From: Anaerolineae bacterium
Lineage (GTDB): Bacteria > Chloroflexota > Anaerolineae > B4-G1 > SLSP01
Length of the DNA stretch: 11,234 nt
Assembly (NCBI GenBank): GCA_021107605.1
Contig: JAIOSN010000091.1
Location: 1 to 11,234, forward strand
Direction of reading: 5' to 3'
Part shown: piece after piece, positions 1 through 6,491 of the stretch
Layout of the letters: every line of letters starts with the position of its first letter
Numbering within the stretch: the stretch's first letter is position 1
Made by a program: the position numbers and the translations under genes
Notes under the pieces: generated by a model
Told to the model about the DNA's origin: nothing
The model's database searches: none
Seen by the model: the letters and a program-made list of their open reading frames with translations, nothing else

Positions 1-206
1 CCAAGCTATTGCTTGATCAGGTTGATCTAGGTACGGAAGTCGAGTTGGCGGTACAGCAGAACCGGATCGTGATTCGACCGGCATATCGTGCGCGGCACAG
101 TTGGGAGCAGGCGTTCATGGCCATGGCCGAGCAAGGTGATGACAGAATGTTTGATGATGACGTTCTCTTGCCGACTGCTTGGGATGAGGGCGAATGGGAA
201 TGGTAG
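1..206 (+). CDS. MazE/AbrB-type antitoxin, 5' end outside window
   Basis: This is the C-terminal part of a small type II antitoxin; the frame is open from base 3, so the true start lies upstream of the window. The visible residues read KLLLDQVDLGTEVELAV then NRIVIRPA, the second half of a swapped-hairpin AbrB/SpoVT DNA-binding domain. A helical, acidic tail follows, ending DEGEWEW. In this family the N-terminal part binds the operator and the acidic tail wraps around and blocks the toxin. The last codons overlap the next reading frame, which encodes a MazF-type toxin, so the two are translated as a coupled pair. In such systems the antitoxin, with the toxin as co-repressor, usually represses its own promoter; that region is not in the window. 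The TTG at base 9 is not a credible start because it would remove part of the conserved fold. Confidence 0.85.
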   Translation, partial: KLLLDQVDLGTEVELAVQQNRIVIRPAYRARHSWEQAFMAMAEQGDDRMFDDDVLLPTAWDEGEWEW

Positions 207-523
207 TCAAGCGATTCGACGTGTACCTGGTGAACCTTGACCCTACGGTAGGCAGTGAGATCAGAAAAACTCGTCCCTGTCTGATCGTTTCTCCCGATGA
301 GATGAATCGTCACATAGCAACAGTTATCGTGGCCCCCATGACCACGAAGGGACGAGCATATCCAACGCGCGTGAGCTGTCGCTTTCAAGGGAAAGAGGGG
401 CAGGTGGTACTTGACCAGCTGCGGACTATTGATAAGTCGCGATTAGTGCGGAGGTTGGGGCGGGTGAGTAAATCAGCAGCGGGAGAGGTGCTGACTACAC
501 TTGCCGAGATGTTTGCTGAGTAG
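200..523 (+). CDS. mazF: MazF/PemK-type mRNA interferase toxin
   Basis: This is a 107-residue protein of normal length for MazF/PemK toxins, which are sequence-specific endoribonucleases that cleave mRNA at short single-stranded motifs and arrest growth when the antitoxin is lost. The family pattern is clear: FDVYLVNLDPTVGSE near the N-terminus, then KTRPCLIVSPDEMN, VIVAPMTT and GQVVLDQLRTIDKSRLV. From the chosen ATG, the conserved arginine is R25 and the conserved threonine T48, the positions of the catalytic pair in characterised Gram-positive MazF. I chose ATG 200 because GAGGG at 186-190 lies 9 bases upstream and the family normally begins about here; ATG 194 in the same frame would add MG and leaves only 3 bases. 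The start overlaps the antitoxin's end by 7 bases. No inactivating change is visible, so the toxin looks functional. Confidence 0.93.
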   Translation: MVVKRFDVYLVNLDPTVGSEIRKTRPCLIVSPDEMNRHIATVIVAPMTTKGRAYPTRVSCRFQGKEGQVVLDQLRTIDKSRLVRRLGRVSKSAAGEVLTTLAEMFAE

Positions 524-560
524 GGGAGCCATTCACTGATTGGCCGGGTGACGTACACCC

Positions 561-606
561 AAGTCGTGTTTGGCTGGGTCTTGATCATAGACACTGCTTG
601 CTGTGA
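561..606 (+). repeat. 46-base direct repeat, copy 1 (left flank of restriction-modification cassette)
   Basis: Bases 561-606 match 2925-2970 at 39 of 46 positions with no gaps; both share the core gtgtttggctgggt. The copies sit on the outer sides of the methyltransferase/endonuclease block, one after the toxin gene and one just before the cyclase gene. A short hairpin (gggtg/caccc, 546-560) lies immediately upstream of this copy. The frame through this copy is open and in register with the toxin gene beyond its stop codon, and it runs to a TAG at 656. It could be a target duplication, a dispersed intergenic repeat or relic coding sequence. Confidence 0.75.
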
Positions 607-701
607 ACCCTACGCTGTGCTCAAGGCCGGCGAGATCGTGACAGTGGCCGTGTGGTAGTAGGATTATTCCAAGAGAAAATAGCGTAGTATTGGATAGATA
701 A

Positions 702-2063
702 ATGCAGACAAAATATTTTCAATATCACCTTCCTTTAGCTTTGCCCTCCGATGGCAAGCTACCAGTCGAAAAATCAGAGGTAATTAGCAGCAATAATAAT
801 TCTATTAGGCCTGAAGATCGAGCTTTTCACGATTGGTATCGCTTTGTTTTATCGTACCCCCCACATTTAGTCAGAGATTACATAAATGATTTTGGACTGG
901 ATGAGCAATCTACGATTTTAGATCCTTTCTGTGGCACTGGGACGACGATAGTTGAAGCAAAATTAAATCGAATCAGAGCCATTGGATTAGAAGCTAACCC
1001 CTTCCCCCATTTTGCCTCTACTGTTAAGATTGATTGGAATATCGTCCCCGATGAGTTACAGTTGTTTGCAGCTCAAGTATCAGAGAGCGCCTATGCCGAG
1101 CTGGTTGATCAAGGCATAGATGACCAGGCGTTGATTTGTAAATCGAAAGTTAAGTTAAGCACGCTCGACGAGCAAGCGACGAGATCGCTGATAAAAAACT
1201 CTATCAGCCCACTTCCGCTGCATAAAACTCTTGTGCTACTTGAACAAATCAATCGTTATCAGGGTACTCCCTTACACAAGTACGGCATCTTGGCACTCGG
1301 TAATGCACTGGTTACAGCGATTGGTAATCTCCGTTTTGGGCCAGAAGTGGGAGTAGGCAAAATTAAGAGAGATGTTCCGGTAGTAGCTCTATGGATGCAC
1401 GAAATTAGAAAAATGGTTGGGGATCTACAGTTGGTATACGGCAAAAATTACCCTGAATCGTCTGTTTTCTTGGCCGACGCAAGAGAGCTAACCAAAGTAA
1501 TAAAGGGAAACTCTATTGATGCAGTAATTACCTCTCCTCCATATCCGAATGAGAAAGACTATACTCGTATCACACGACTAGAGTCCGTAGTGCTAGGTTT
1601 CTTTGAGAATATGTCTCATCTGCGGAGTTTCAAAAAAACGCTTCTTAGATCGAATACAAGGGGGGTTTACAAAGCTGATAATGACGACAGATGGGTAGCT
1701 GATATTGAGGAAATACAACGTTTGGCAGCGACTATTGAAGCTCGCCGAATTGAACTTGGCAAAACTTCGGGTTTTGAAAAGATGTATGCTAGAGTCACCA
1801 AGCTTTACTTTGGAGGAATGGCTCGCCATCTCTCAGAATTGACTAAAGTTCTAAGGCCAGGGGCTAAATTAGCTTACGTGGTTGGCGACCAGGCCTCTTA
1901 TTTACGGGTGATGATTCGCACTGGTCGAATTTTGACGGACATAGCCGAAAGATTAGGTTATCAGATTGAACGGGTTGATTTGTTCCGTACCCGGTTTGCC
2001 ACTGCTACACGAAGCGAGTTGCGTGAAGAGGTGGTTGTGTTAAGGTGGCCGGGAAAGAGCTAA
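702..2063 (+). CDS. DNA modification methyltransferase (N4-cytosine or N6-adenine)
   Basis: This 453-residue protein is a SAM-dependent DNA methyltransferase of the amino-methylating (N4-C/N6-A) group. Motif I, the SAM-binding loop, is LDPFCGTGTT at residues 73-82, followed by VEAKLNRIRAIGLEANP with the acidic residue that holds the SAM ribose. The catalytic motif IV is TSPPY at 277-281; SPPY is commoner in N4-cytosine enzymes, but this does not settle the base. A later strand (RPGAKLAYVVGD, 385-396) fits the C-terminal half of the fold. Motif I precedes motif IV by about 195 residues, so the target-recognition region probably lies between them. The start is ATG 702; the upstream Shine-Dalgarno is weak. 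The gene is AT-richer than the toxin and cyclase genes around it, suggesting transfer. The likely partner endonuclease follows after 51 bases but is broken, so this methylase may now act alone. Confidence 0.88.
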   Translation: MQTKYFQYHLPLALPSDGKLPVEKSEVISSNNNSIRPEDRAFHDWYRFVLSYPPHLVRDYINDFGLDEQSTILDPFCGTGTTIVEAKLNRIRAIGLEANPFPHFASTVKIDWNIVPDELQLFAAQVSESAYAELVDQGIDDQALICKSKVKLSTLDEQATRSLIKNSISPLPLHKTLVLLEQINRYQGTPLHKYGILALGNALVTAIGNLRFGPEVGVGKIKRDVPVVALWMHEIRKMVGDLQLVYGKNYPESSVFLADARELTKVIKGNSIDAVITSPPYPNEKDYTRITRLESVVLGFFENMSHLRSFKKTLLRSNTRGVYKADNDDRWVADIEEIQRLAATIEARRIELGKTSGFEKMYARVTKLYFGGMARHLSELTKVLRPGAKLAYVVGDQASYLRVMIRTGRILTDIAERLGYQIERVDLFRTRFATATRSELREEVVVLRWPGKS

Positions 2064-2114
2064 TCACATCTGTTTGGTCAGAATACGAATTATCAATGGG
2101 AGGTTCTTCGCGTT

Positions 2115-2915
2115 ATGGGAAAATATGGACAGATTATCGAGTGGGTTTTCCATCAAAATTATCAACCTGGTGAAGTACGTGTTCACTTCAATCGAGAAGA
2201 ATTGGTGCGCGCGTCTGAGGCATTGGGGCTTGAAAGAATAAAGAATTTGGGGGATATTCCATACTCATTCCGTTTTAGACGGGAATTACCAGAAAGTATA
2301 CAGAATACTGCTCCAGAAGGAGCAGTATGGATCATAGTTGGCGCCGGTGTTGGAGAGTATCGATTCCGGCTAGCTTCACCAGGAAAAATTTAACCAACAC
2401 CTTAAACCAAACCTGTAAAAATACCTGATGCGACGCCAGAGATAGTGCGTCATTACGCACCCGGCACAGATGAACAAGCGCTTTTAACTCGCGCCAGGTA
2501 CAATAGGCTGGTTGATATCTTTACCGGAATAACCTGCTATTCAATCCAAAATCACTTACGGACAACAATAAGTGACATCGGACAAGTTGAAGTTGATGAA
2601 ATCTATGTGGGGATAAATAAGCGGGGCACTCATTTTGTCCTTCCCTGTCAGGCGAAGTCGCCAGGTGATAAATTTGGCATTGTTCAGGTGATGCAGGATA
2701 TGGCATTGTGTCAAGGACGTTATCCAAATGCAATCTGTAAGCCTATTGCACTACAGTTTACAGATGAAAATGGCGTGGCCATATTGGAACTTGCCATTAG
2801 AGAAGAAAACGAAATTTTGAAGCTAAGTATTGTGGAAGAAAAACATTACGAGCTAGTTCCAAGATCGCAGATTTCAGATGCAGAGTTGCGTATGCTAATG
2901 GAAAGTGAATTATAG
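2115..2915 (+). pseudogene. Restriction endonuclease, PD-(D/E)XK-like, broken by two in-frame TAA codons
   Basis: Two open segments in one frame look like halves of a single nuclease. The first (2115-2393, 92 residues) begins MGKYGQIIEWVFHQNYQPG and has GGGAGG at 2098-2103 as ribosome binding site. The second is open from 2406 to 2915. They are separated only by TAA at 2391-2393 and TAA at 2403-2405. Residues before the GTG at 2445 (KIPDATPEIVRHY) already look conserved, so that GTG is probably not a true start. The second half contains GQVEVDEIYVG followed by HFVLPCQAK, which fits a PD-(D/E)XK nuclease core with a Q-x-K variant. From memory, proteins of this type lie beside methylases like the one upstream and are called endonucleases. 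The frame is kept across the break, so two nonsense changes are the simplest reading. Compensating indels at the A5 runs (2384-2388 and 2417-2421) or sequencing error are alternatives. The split product is presumably inactive. Confidence 0.72.
2305..2328. repeat. Perfect 10-bp inverted repeat inside the endonuclease gene
   Basis: The arms atactgctcc (2305-2314) and ggagcagtat (2319-2328) are exact reverse complements around the four-base loop agaa. In RNA this would be a strong stem-loop within the 5' half of the nuclease gene, about 60 bases before the first interrupting stop. There is no T-run after it, so it is not a typical terminator. Confidence 0.8.
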
Positions 2916-2924
2916 AAGCCATCT

Positions 2925-2970
2925 AAGTTGTGTTTGGCTGGGTTTTGGGCATAGACCCTGTTTGCCGTGA
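2925..2970 (+). repeat. 46-base direct repeat, copy 2 (right flank of restriction-modification cassette)
   Basis: This is the second copy of the element at 561-606, with seven substitutions and no gaps. It begins 9 bases after the nuclease stop codon and ends at the first bases of the cyclase gene's ribosome binding site (GAGGTGA, 2969-2975). The repeat edge therefore meets the leader of the downstream gene, and the cyclase may have had this sequence in front of it before the cassette arrived. Read as protein, both copies give VVFGWVLxID in the same register, which may be coincidence or trace an older coding sequence. Confidence 0.75.
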
Positions 2971-2981
2971 GGTGATTGTAC

Positions 2982-4541
2982 ATGGAGAACAAACGATATC
3001 GTCGTACCAGCCAACGTCTTACCCTGATTGTTATAGCGGCCAACGCCGTGGGCGCGGCCTTGATCATGGTTTACTTTGGCGTTGTTCAAAGTCAGAGAGT
3101 ACAATCTGGCTCAAGTGACATCCTGCTGACTTCCGGTATCACCGCCGCTTTGTTACTGCTCGGCAACATTCTGGTAAGCCGCCGGTCAGCGCCGATGTAT
3201 GCCTGGTATCGCCACGCCACGGTGAACGACGCAATTGAACCGGCTTCACTCCACATCCGCCAACTGGCGCTGAATATGCCACTGATGGGGACTGTCGCTA
3301 CTTTGGCAATGTGGCTGCTGGCGGGTCTCATTTTCGGTGTGTTTGATGGTCTTGGTGAGCTGCCCGGCCAGTTCAACTGGGCCGATTTCTTCCAAACCTT
3401 GATCGGCATGGTCGGCATTGCCAGCCCCATCACGGCGGTCATCGTTTACTTTGCCACGGAGCGCGTCTGGCGCTCTGAACTTGAGCTCTTTTTCCCAGAA
3501 GGAAACCTCAGCCAAGCTCGGGCCTTTCGTGTCACGGTGAGAGGGCGGTTGCTCATTATTTTCGCTGCCGGGGCGATTCCCCTGTTGCTGTTAGTTATTC
3601 TATCGTACAGTTATGCCGTCCGGATAGCGCGCGCGCCGCAACCCGCTATTTTGCTCTCTGACCTGTTGCGCTTGGAGCTGTTCGTCGTGACAGTAGGAAT
3701 ACTGGTGGTGGTATCGCTGGTACGTACTCTGGGCGCGTCATTGGTAGAATCGTTGGCGACTCTCGGCCAGCACATGGCCGCCGCGCAGGAAGGCGAACTG
3801 GACGAGCGGGTGTTGGTCACTTCCAACGATGAATTTGGCGCACTGGCGGAGGGGTTCAACGCTATGCTGGATGGGCTGCGCCGCGAAGAGGTGATCCGGC
3901 GACTGTTCAGTTGTTACGTCACTCCCCAAGTGGCCGAATACGCCATTGAGCACGGCGCGGAATTGGGCGGCCGGCTGATTGAGGTCAGTGTGCTTTTTAC
4001 CGACATCAGAGGCTTTACGTCCATGACAGAGCAGCTGGAACCGGCGGCGTTGATTGAGCTGCTGAATCGCTATTTTCAGACCATCTCGGCCGCCATCGTC
4101 GAGCACGGCGGCCTGGTGAACAAATTCGGCGGCGACAGCCTACTGGCTATCTTTGGCACCCCGCTCAATCCAGCCGCTGACCATCCTCACCAGGCGGTAC
4201 GGGCAGCCTGGGGGATCACGAGAGCACTGGAAGTCTTCAACCGGGAGCAGGCCGACCGGGAAGAGCCGCAGTTGCGCACCGGTGTAGGGGTAGCGACCGG
4301 GACGGTGCTGGCGGGCAATGTGGGCAGCGCGGAGCGGCTAGAATACACTGTCATCGGCGACACCGTCAACCTGGCCAGCCGGTTGGAGGCACTGACAAAG
4401 GAGTTGGACGTCACCGTGCTGTTGGCCGAGGCGACGGCGACCGCGGTGCAATCCTGGGCGCCGCTGCAATCTATCGGCCAGGTGCAGGTGCGCGGCAAAC
4501 AGGAGCCGGTGCGGGTCTACGCGCTACAGATCTCCGAATAG
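2982..4541 (+). CDS. Membrane class III adenylate/guanylate cyclase with HAMP domain
   Basis: This 519-residue protein probably makes cAMP from ATP at the inner membrane. The N-terminal half holds about six hydrophobic helices (near residues 14-34, 46-66, 101-121, 139-159, 190-212 and 229-250). A HAMP linker follows (about 250-303, ending NDEFGALAEGFNAML), then the cyclase domain (about 330-515). Catalytic residues numbered from ATG 2982: metal-binding D341 (LFTDIRGFTS) and D385 (KFGGDSLLA), purine-selecting K381, and transition-state N463 and R467 (GDTVNLASR). T456, where many class III enzymes have Asp, is typical of class IIIb. The set is complete, so it should be active; lysine at 381 favours adenylate over guanylate cyclase. 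I chose ATG 2982 because GAGGTGA at 2969-2975 is correctly spaced; TTG 2976 would be too close. Architecture suggests signals sensed by the membrane part pass through HAMP; the ligand is unknown. Confidence 0.93.
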   Translation: MENKRYRRTSQRLTLIVIAANAVGAALIMVYFGVVQSQRVQSGSSDILLTSGITAALLLLGNILVSRRSAPMYAWYRHATVNDAIEPASLHIRQLALNMPLMGTVATLAMWLLAGLIFGVFDGLGELPGQFNWADFFQTLIGMVGIASPITAVIVYFATERVWRSELELFFPEGNLSQARAFRVTVRGRLLIIFAAGAIPLLLLVILSYSYAVRIARAPQPAILLSDLLRLELFVVTVGILVVVSLVRTLGASLVESLATLGQHMAAAQEGELDERVLVTSNDEFGALAEGFNAMLDGLRREEVIRRLFSCYVTPQVAEYAIEHGAELGGRLIEVSVLFTDIRGFTSMTEQLEPAALIELLNRYFQTISAAIVEHGGLVNKFGGDSLLAIFGTPLNPAADHPHQAVRAAWGITRALEVFNREQADREEPQLRTGVGVATGTVLAGNVGSAERLEYTVIGDTVNLASRLEALTKELDVTVLLAEATATAVQSWAPLQSIGQVQVRGKQEPVRVYALQISE

Positions 4542-4630
4542 CGTGAGGCGGGGTTGCTGGAGCAGGGAGTGTGGGTGCTCAACTCGTGGTGGCCTGTTGG
4601 GCCGCTTAATTGAACCAAAGGATAATTGAA

Positions 4631-5257
4631 ATGCAACCAATCATTTTTGTTATTATGCCCATTCTTTTTGTTCTCGCTGTTTTTTATCTGGCAATTTTTC
4701 GCCCCTGGCAACTTCGCTGGGGAGCTACAGATGAGGAAGTTGAGCGCGCTATGCCGGGAGACAGTATTGTTGATGACCCTTCCTTCAATGCTACACGAGC
4801 AGTGACTATCAATGCTCCCGCTGAAAATATATATCCCTGGATAGTTCAAATGGGTGTTAATCGGGCTGGTTGGTATAGCTATGACTTGTTGGACAATCTG
4901 GCCAGGCCAAGTGCAGAAGTTATCCTTCCCGAACACCAAAACATACAAGTTGGGGACCTTATTCCTATGAGTCCAGATGGAAAGCAAGGGCTATGGGTCA
5001 AGGATTTTAGAAACGCCGAATGGATGTTGTGGTGGGACCAAATAGGCGATAATTCTTGGGTCTGGGTAATTTATTCTGAAGGAGAATCTTGTTCTCGCCT
5101 CGTAACCCGTGTGCGTGTGAAATACAGATGGTTTTCGCCTGCAATTCTATTCAATTTGATTATTGAATTCTTCGACATTTTGATGATGCACAAATGCATG
5201 CTTGGAATAAAGAGGCGCGCAGAAACCTTGTCGCTTTCCAAGCCGTTGACGGGCTAA
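4631..5257 (+). CDS. SRPBCC (START-like fold) family protein with N-terminal membrane helix
   Basis: This 208-residue protein starts with one hydrophobic helix (residues 3-23, IIFVIMPILFVLAVFYLAIF), probably a membrane anchor. A globular part follows with the hallmarks of a common SRPBCC subfamily: an early W-x-x-T/D-E-E segment leading to AMPGD, then TRAVTINAPAENIYPWIVQMG and RAGWYSYDLLD, and later a VGDLIPM strand. SRPBCC proteins form a deep hydrophobic cavity and bind lipids or other apolar ligands; for this subfamily no substrate is established that I know of. ATG 4631 is preferred because AAAGGA (4617-4622) lies 8 bases upstream; TTG 4610 in the same frame has no such site. Base composition is AT-richer than the cyclase gene. 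The last residues (IKRRAETLSLSKPLTG) end like full-length relatives, so the gene looks intact. Confidence 0.8.
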   Translation: MQPIIFVIMPILFVLAVFYLAIFRPWQLRWGATDEEVERAMPGDSIVDDPSFNATRAVTINAPAENIYPWIVQMGVNRAGWYSYDLLDNLARPSAEVILPEHQNIQVGDLIPMSPDGKQGLWVKDFRNAEWMLWWDQIGDNSWVWVIYSEGESCSRLVTRVRVKYRWFSPAILFNLIIEFFDILMMHKCMLGIKRRAETLSLSKPLTG

Positions 5258-5364
5258 CCTTGATTGTAGCTGCTGGGCCGCGAATTGCTAACGAGCAGTT
5301 AATGGCTCAACTTGCGGTCTGTTGGGCGCACCTACAGGGACAGACTATTTGGGGAGATGGCAGG

Positions 5365-5937
5365 ATGAAATTTCCACGATTGATATCCAAGAAGATTTTC
5401 CAAGCTATTGCCTTGTTACTGCTAGCGGTATGTATTTTCCTGACGCTCTACTGGACATTTACCGAGTCTGGATTCTACGTCGTGTTTCGAGATTTGCTAG
5501 GGATACGCTGGAGGTGGCTGGCTGCATTTGGAACTTTCCTGGTGCTGTTTGTGGGATGGGTTGCTGTGGTAGTCTCAATTCGGAAGCTATCAGCAATGCC
5601 CACATTGGAGGAAGAGATAGGAGCCTCTTTGAAGGATGGTTTACCGGTAGTGTTGGGTGGGCTGCAAGGGGTGTACCGGCAAGAGTTGGTGAAGAATGAA
5701 CCGATGTATCGAGCCAAAGAGTATACACCGGAGATGAAGCGGCGGGCCAGGCAGATAGGCGTGGGGTTTCTGATAGCAGGAGTAATAGTGACATTGGCTG
5801 GAGTAGGGATGATTGGCATGACGGTGGAGACAGGGTACATATTTAAGGCGCAGGTAGTGATGCTGGTATTGGGGCCAGCGTTGGTGGTGACAGGGATGAT
5901 ACAGATCATAACCGGCCGGGCGGTTATTCGCCAGTAG
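5365..5937 (+). CDS. Small four-helix membrane protein of unknown function
   Basis: I do not recognise this 190-residue protein. It has four hydrophobic segments, near residues 11-30, 51-71, 131-153 and 161-183. A roughly 55-residue polar stretch (about 75-130) lies between the second and third and ends in basic residues (EYTPEMKRRARQ). The topology is thus two helical hairpins joined by a probably cytoplasmic loop. I chose ATG 5365 because GGGGAG at 5351-5356 is 8 bases upstream and the first hydrophobic segment follows at once. The same frame is open further 5' to ATG 5194, but that would overlap the SRPBCC gene by 64 bases with no good ribosome binding site. It lies 107 bases after the SRPBCC gene, so co-transcription is possible. 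No enzymatic motif is visible. Confidence 0.68.
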   Translation: MKFPRLISKKIFQAIALLLLAVCIFLTLYWTFTESGFYVVFRDLLGIRWRWLAAFGTFLVLFVGWVAVVVSIRKLSAMPTLEEEIGASLKDGLPVVLGGLQGVYRQELVKNEPMYRAKEYTPEMKRRARQIGVGFLIAGVIVTLAGVGMIGMTVETGYIFKAQVVMLVLGPALVVTGMIQIITGRAVIRQ

Positions 5938-5957
5938 CTGGTTAGAGGTGCGGCTAA

Positions 5958-6030
5958 GTCACGGTTGGCAGGATCTCCCACCTCGCTGCCACTCCAGAAC
6001 CGCGCGTGACACTTGTGCGTCACGTAGCTC
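5958..6030 (-). mobile_element. Probable group II intron 3' remnant (domains V and VI)
   Basis: Read on the - strand, bases 6030-5997 form a 34-nt element with the layout of group II intron domain V. It begins GAGC, containing the catalytic AGC, and ends GGTTC. The lower stem pairs positions 1-9 with 34-26, with one A-C mismatch at 6/29. A two-base AC bulge sits at 24-25, a five-pair upper stem follows, and the loop has four bases. The loop is ACAA rather than GNRA. The AATGAA just before it is often seen ahead of domain V. Downstream, TGGCAG/CTGCCA (5991-5986 with 5971-5966) can form a domain VI stem with an A near 5965 about seven bases before an AC at 5959-5958, fitting a branch point and an AY intron end. 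No intron reverse transcriptase is present, so this is a relic. Family assignment is from structure only. Confidence 0.5.
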
Positions 6031-6071
6031 TTCATTGTGACAATTGGCCGTGTAGCAAGCGCAAGTGGAAC

Positions 6072-6171
6072 CGTTTGCGCGGGCACTTCAGGCCCGTGCA
6101 AACGCCGGCTCAAGCCGGCTAGCCCCATTTATGGGGCGTAGTTTCGTAGCCCGTGGTCTTTAGCCACGGGC
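6072..6171. repeat. Cluster of four consecutive hairpins (REP/MITE-like)
   Basis: Four inverted repeats follow one another. Bases 6072-6084 pair with 6092-6104 (13 pairs including one G-U on the + strand, loop acttcag). Bases 6104-6109 pair with 6114-6119 (gccggc, loop tcaa). Bases 6122-6127 pair with 6132-6137 (gcccca/tggggc). Bases 6149-6156 pair with 6164-6171 (gcccgtgg/ccacgggc, loop tctttag). None has a T-run, so they do not look like terminators. Short GC-rich hairpins of the 'gtagcccgtggc' kind are commonly dispersed between genes as REP-like elements. The first could also be part of domain IV of the neighbouring intron relic. Confidence 0.7.
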
Positions 6172-6491
6172 AGCCGTCTGAAAAAACTAATTGAACCGCA
6201 ACCAAATATCAAATTTTCTCCATCTTCTCCGTGTCTCCGTGGTGAGCTATTCTTTTTCTTAGCGCCTTAGCGCCTTAGTGCCTTAGCGGGGAGATAACTC
6301 ATTTTAGAGTAACCACAGTTAAAGAGTTTATCCAAACATCTTTTCTTAGTGTTCTCGGTGTCTCTGTGATGAGAATAACCTTTTTTCAGAGGAGCCAAGA
6401 TAGATTCTGAAAAACTTGGCGTTCTTTGCGTTCTCTGCGGTAAAGACCCCTCTTGGTTCTGGCTTTGCCAGGTTAGAGGAGGATACGTAGA
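6172..6491. repeat. Gene-free stretch with degenerate dispersed repeats
   Basis: I see no gene here; the open frames on either strand are low-complexity shadows. The stretch contains two related AT-rich segments (6224-6260 and 6345-6388), each with a 'tct ccgtg/cggtg tctc-gtg' core followed by a T-rich run. An 8-base tandem motif, cgccttag, occurs about three times at 6263-6286. The sequence cttggcgttctttgcg at 6415-6430 recurs exactly at 9198-9213. Such sequences are scattered between genes in many bacterial genomes and their role is unclear. AGAGGAGGA at 6475-6483 is the ribosome binding site of the following gene. Confidence 0.65.

Noticed and set aside
2386..2392. aaattta as a programmed -1 frameshift site at the nuclease interruption
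   Set aside because: The heptamer is not in the X XXY YYZ register for the zero frame, and the -1 frame reaches a stop at 2426 before meeting the second half.
2445..2915. Independent gene starting at GTG 2445
   Set aside because: The frame before GTG already encodes conserved-looking residues and is the same frame as the upstream half. There is no good ribosome binding site, so a broken single gene fits better.
4593..5282. Shared 'ctg-tgggccgc' segments at 4593-4605 and 5271-5282 as boundaries of an inserted SRPBCC gene
   Set aside because: Similarity covers only about 12 bases and fades on both sides; it is likely chance.
5194..5364. Longer start at ATG 5194 for the membrane protein gene
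   Set aside because: It would overlap the SRPBCC gene by 64 bases without a ribosome binding site. ATG 5365 has GGGGAG at the right distance and leads directly into the first membrane helix.
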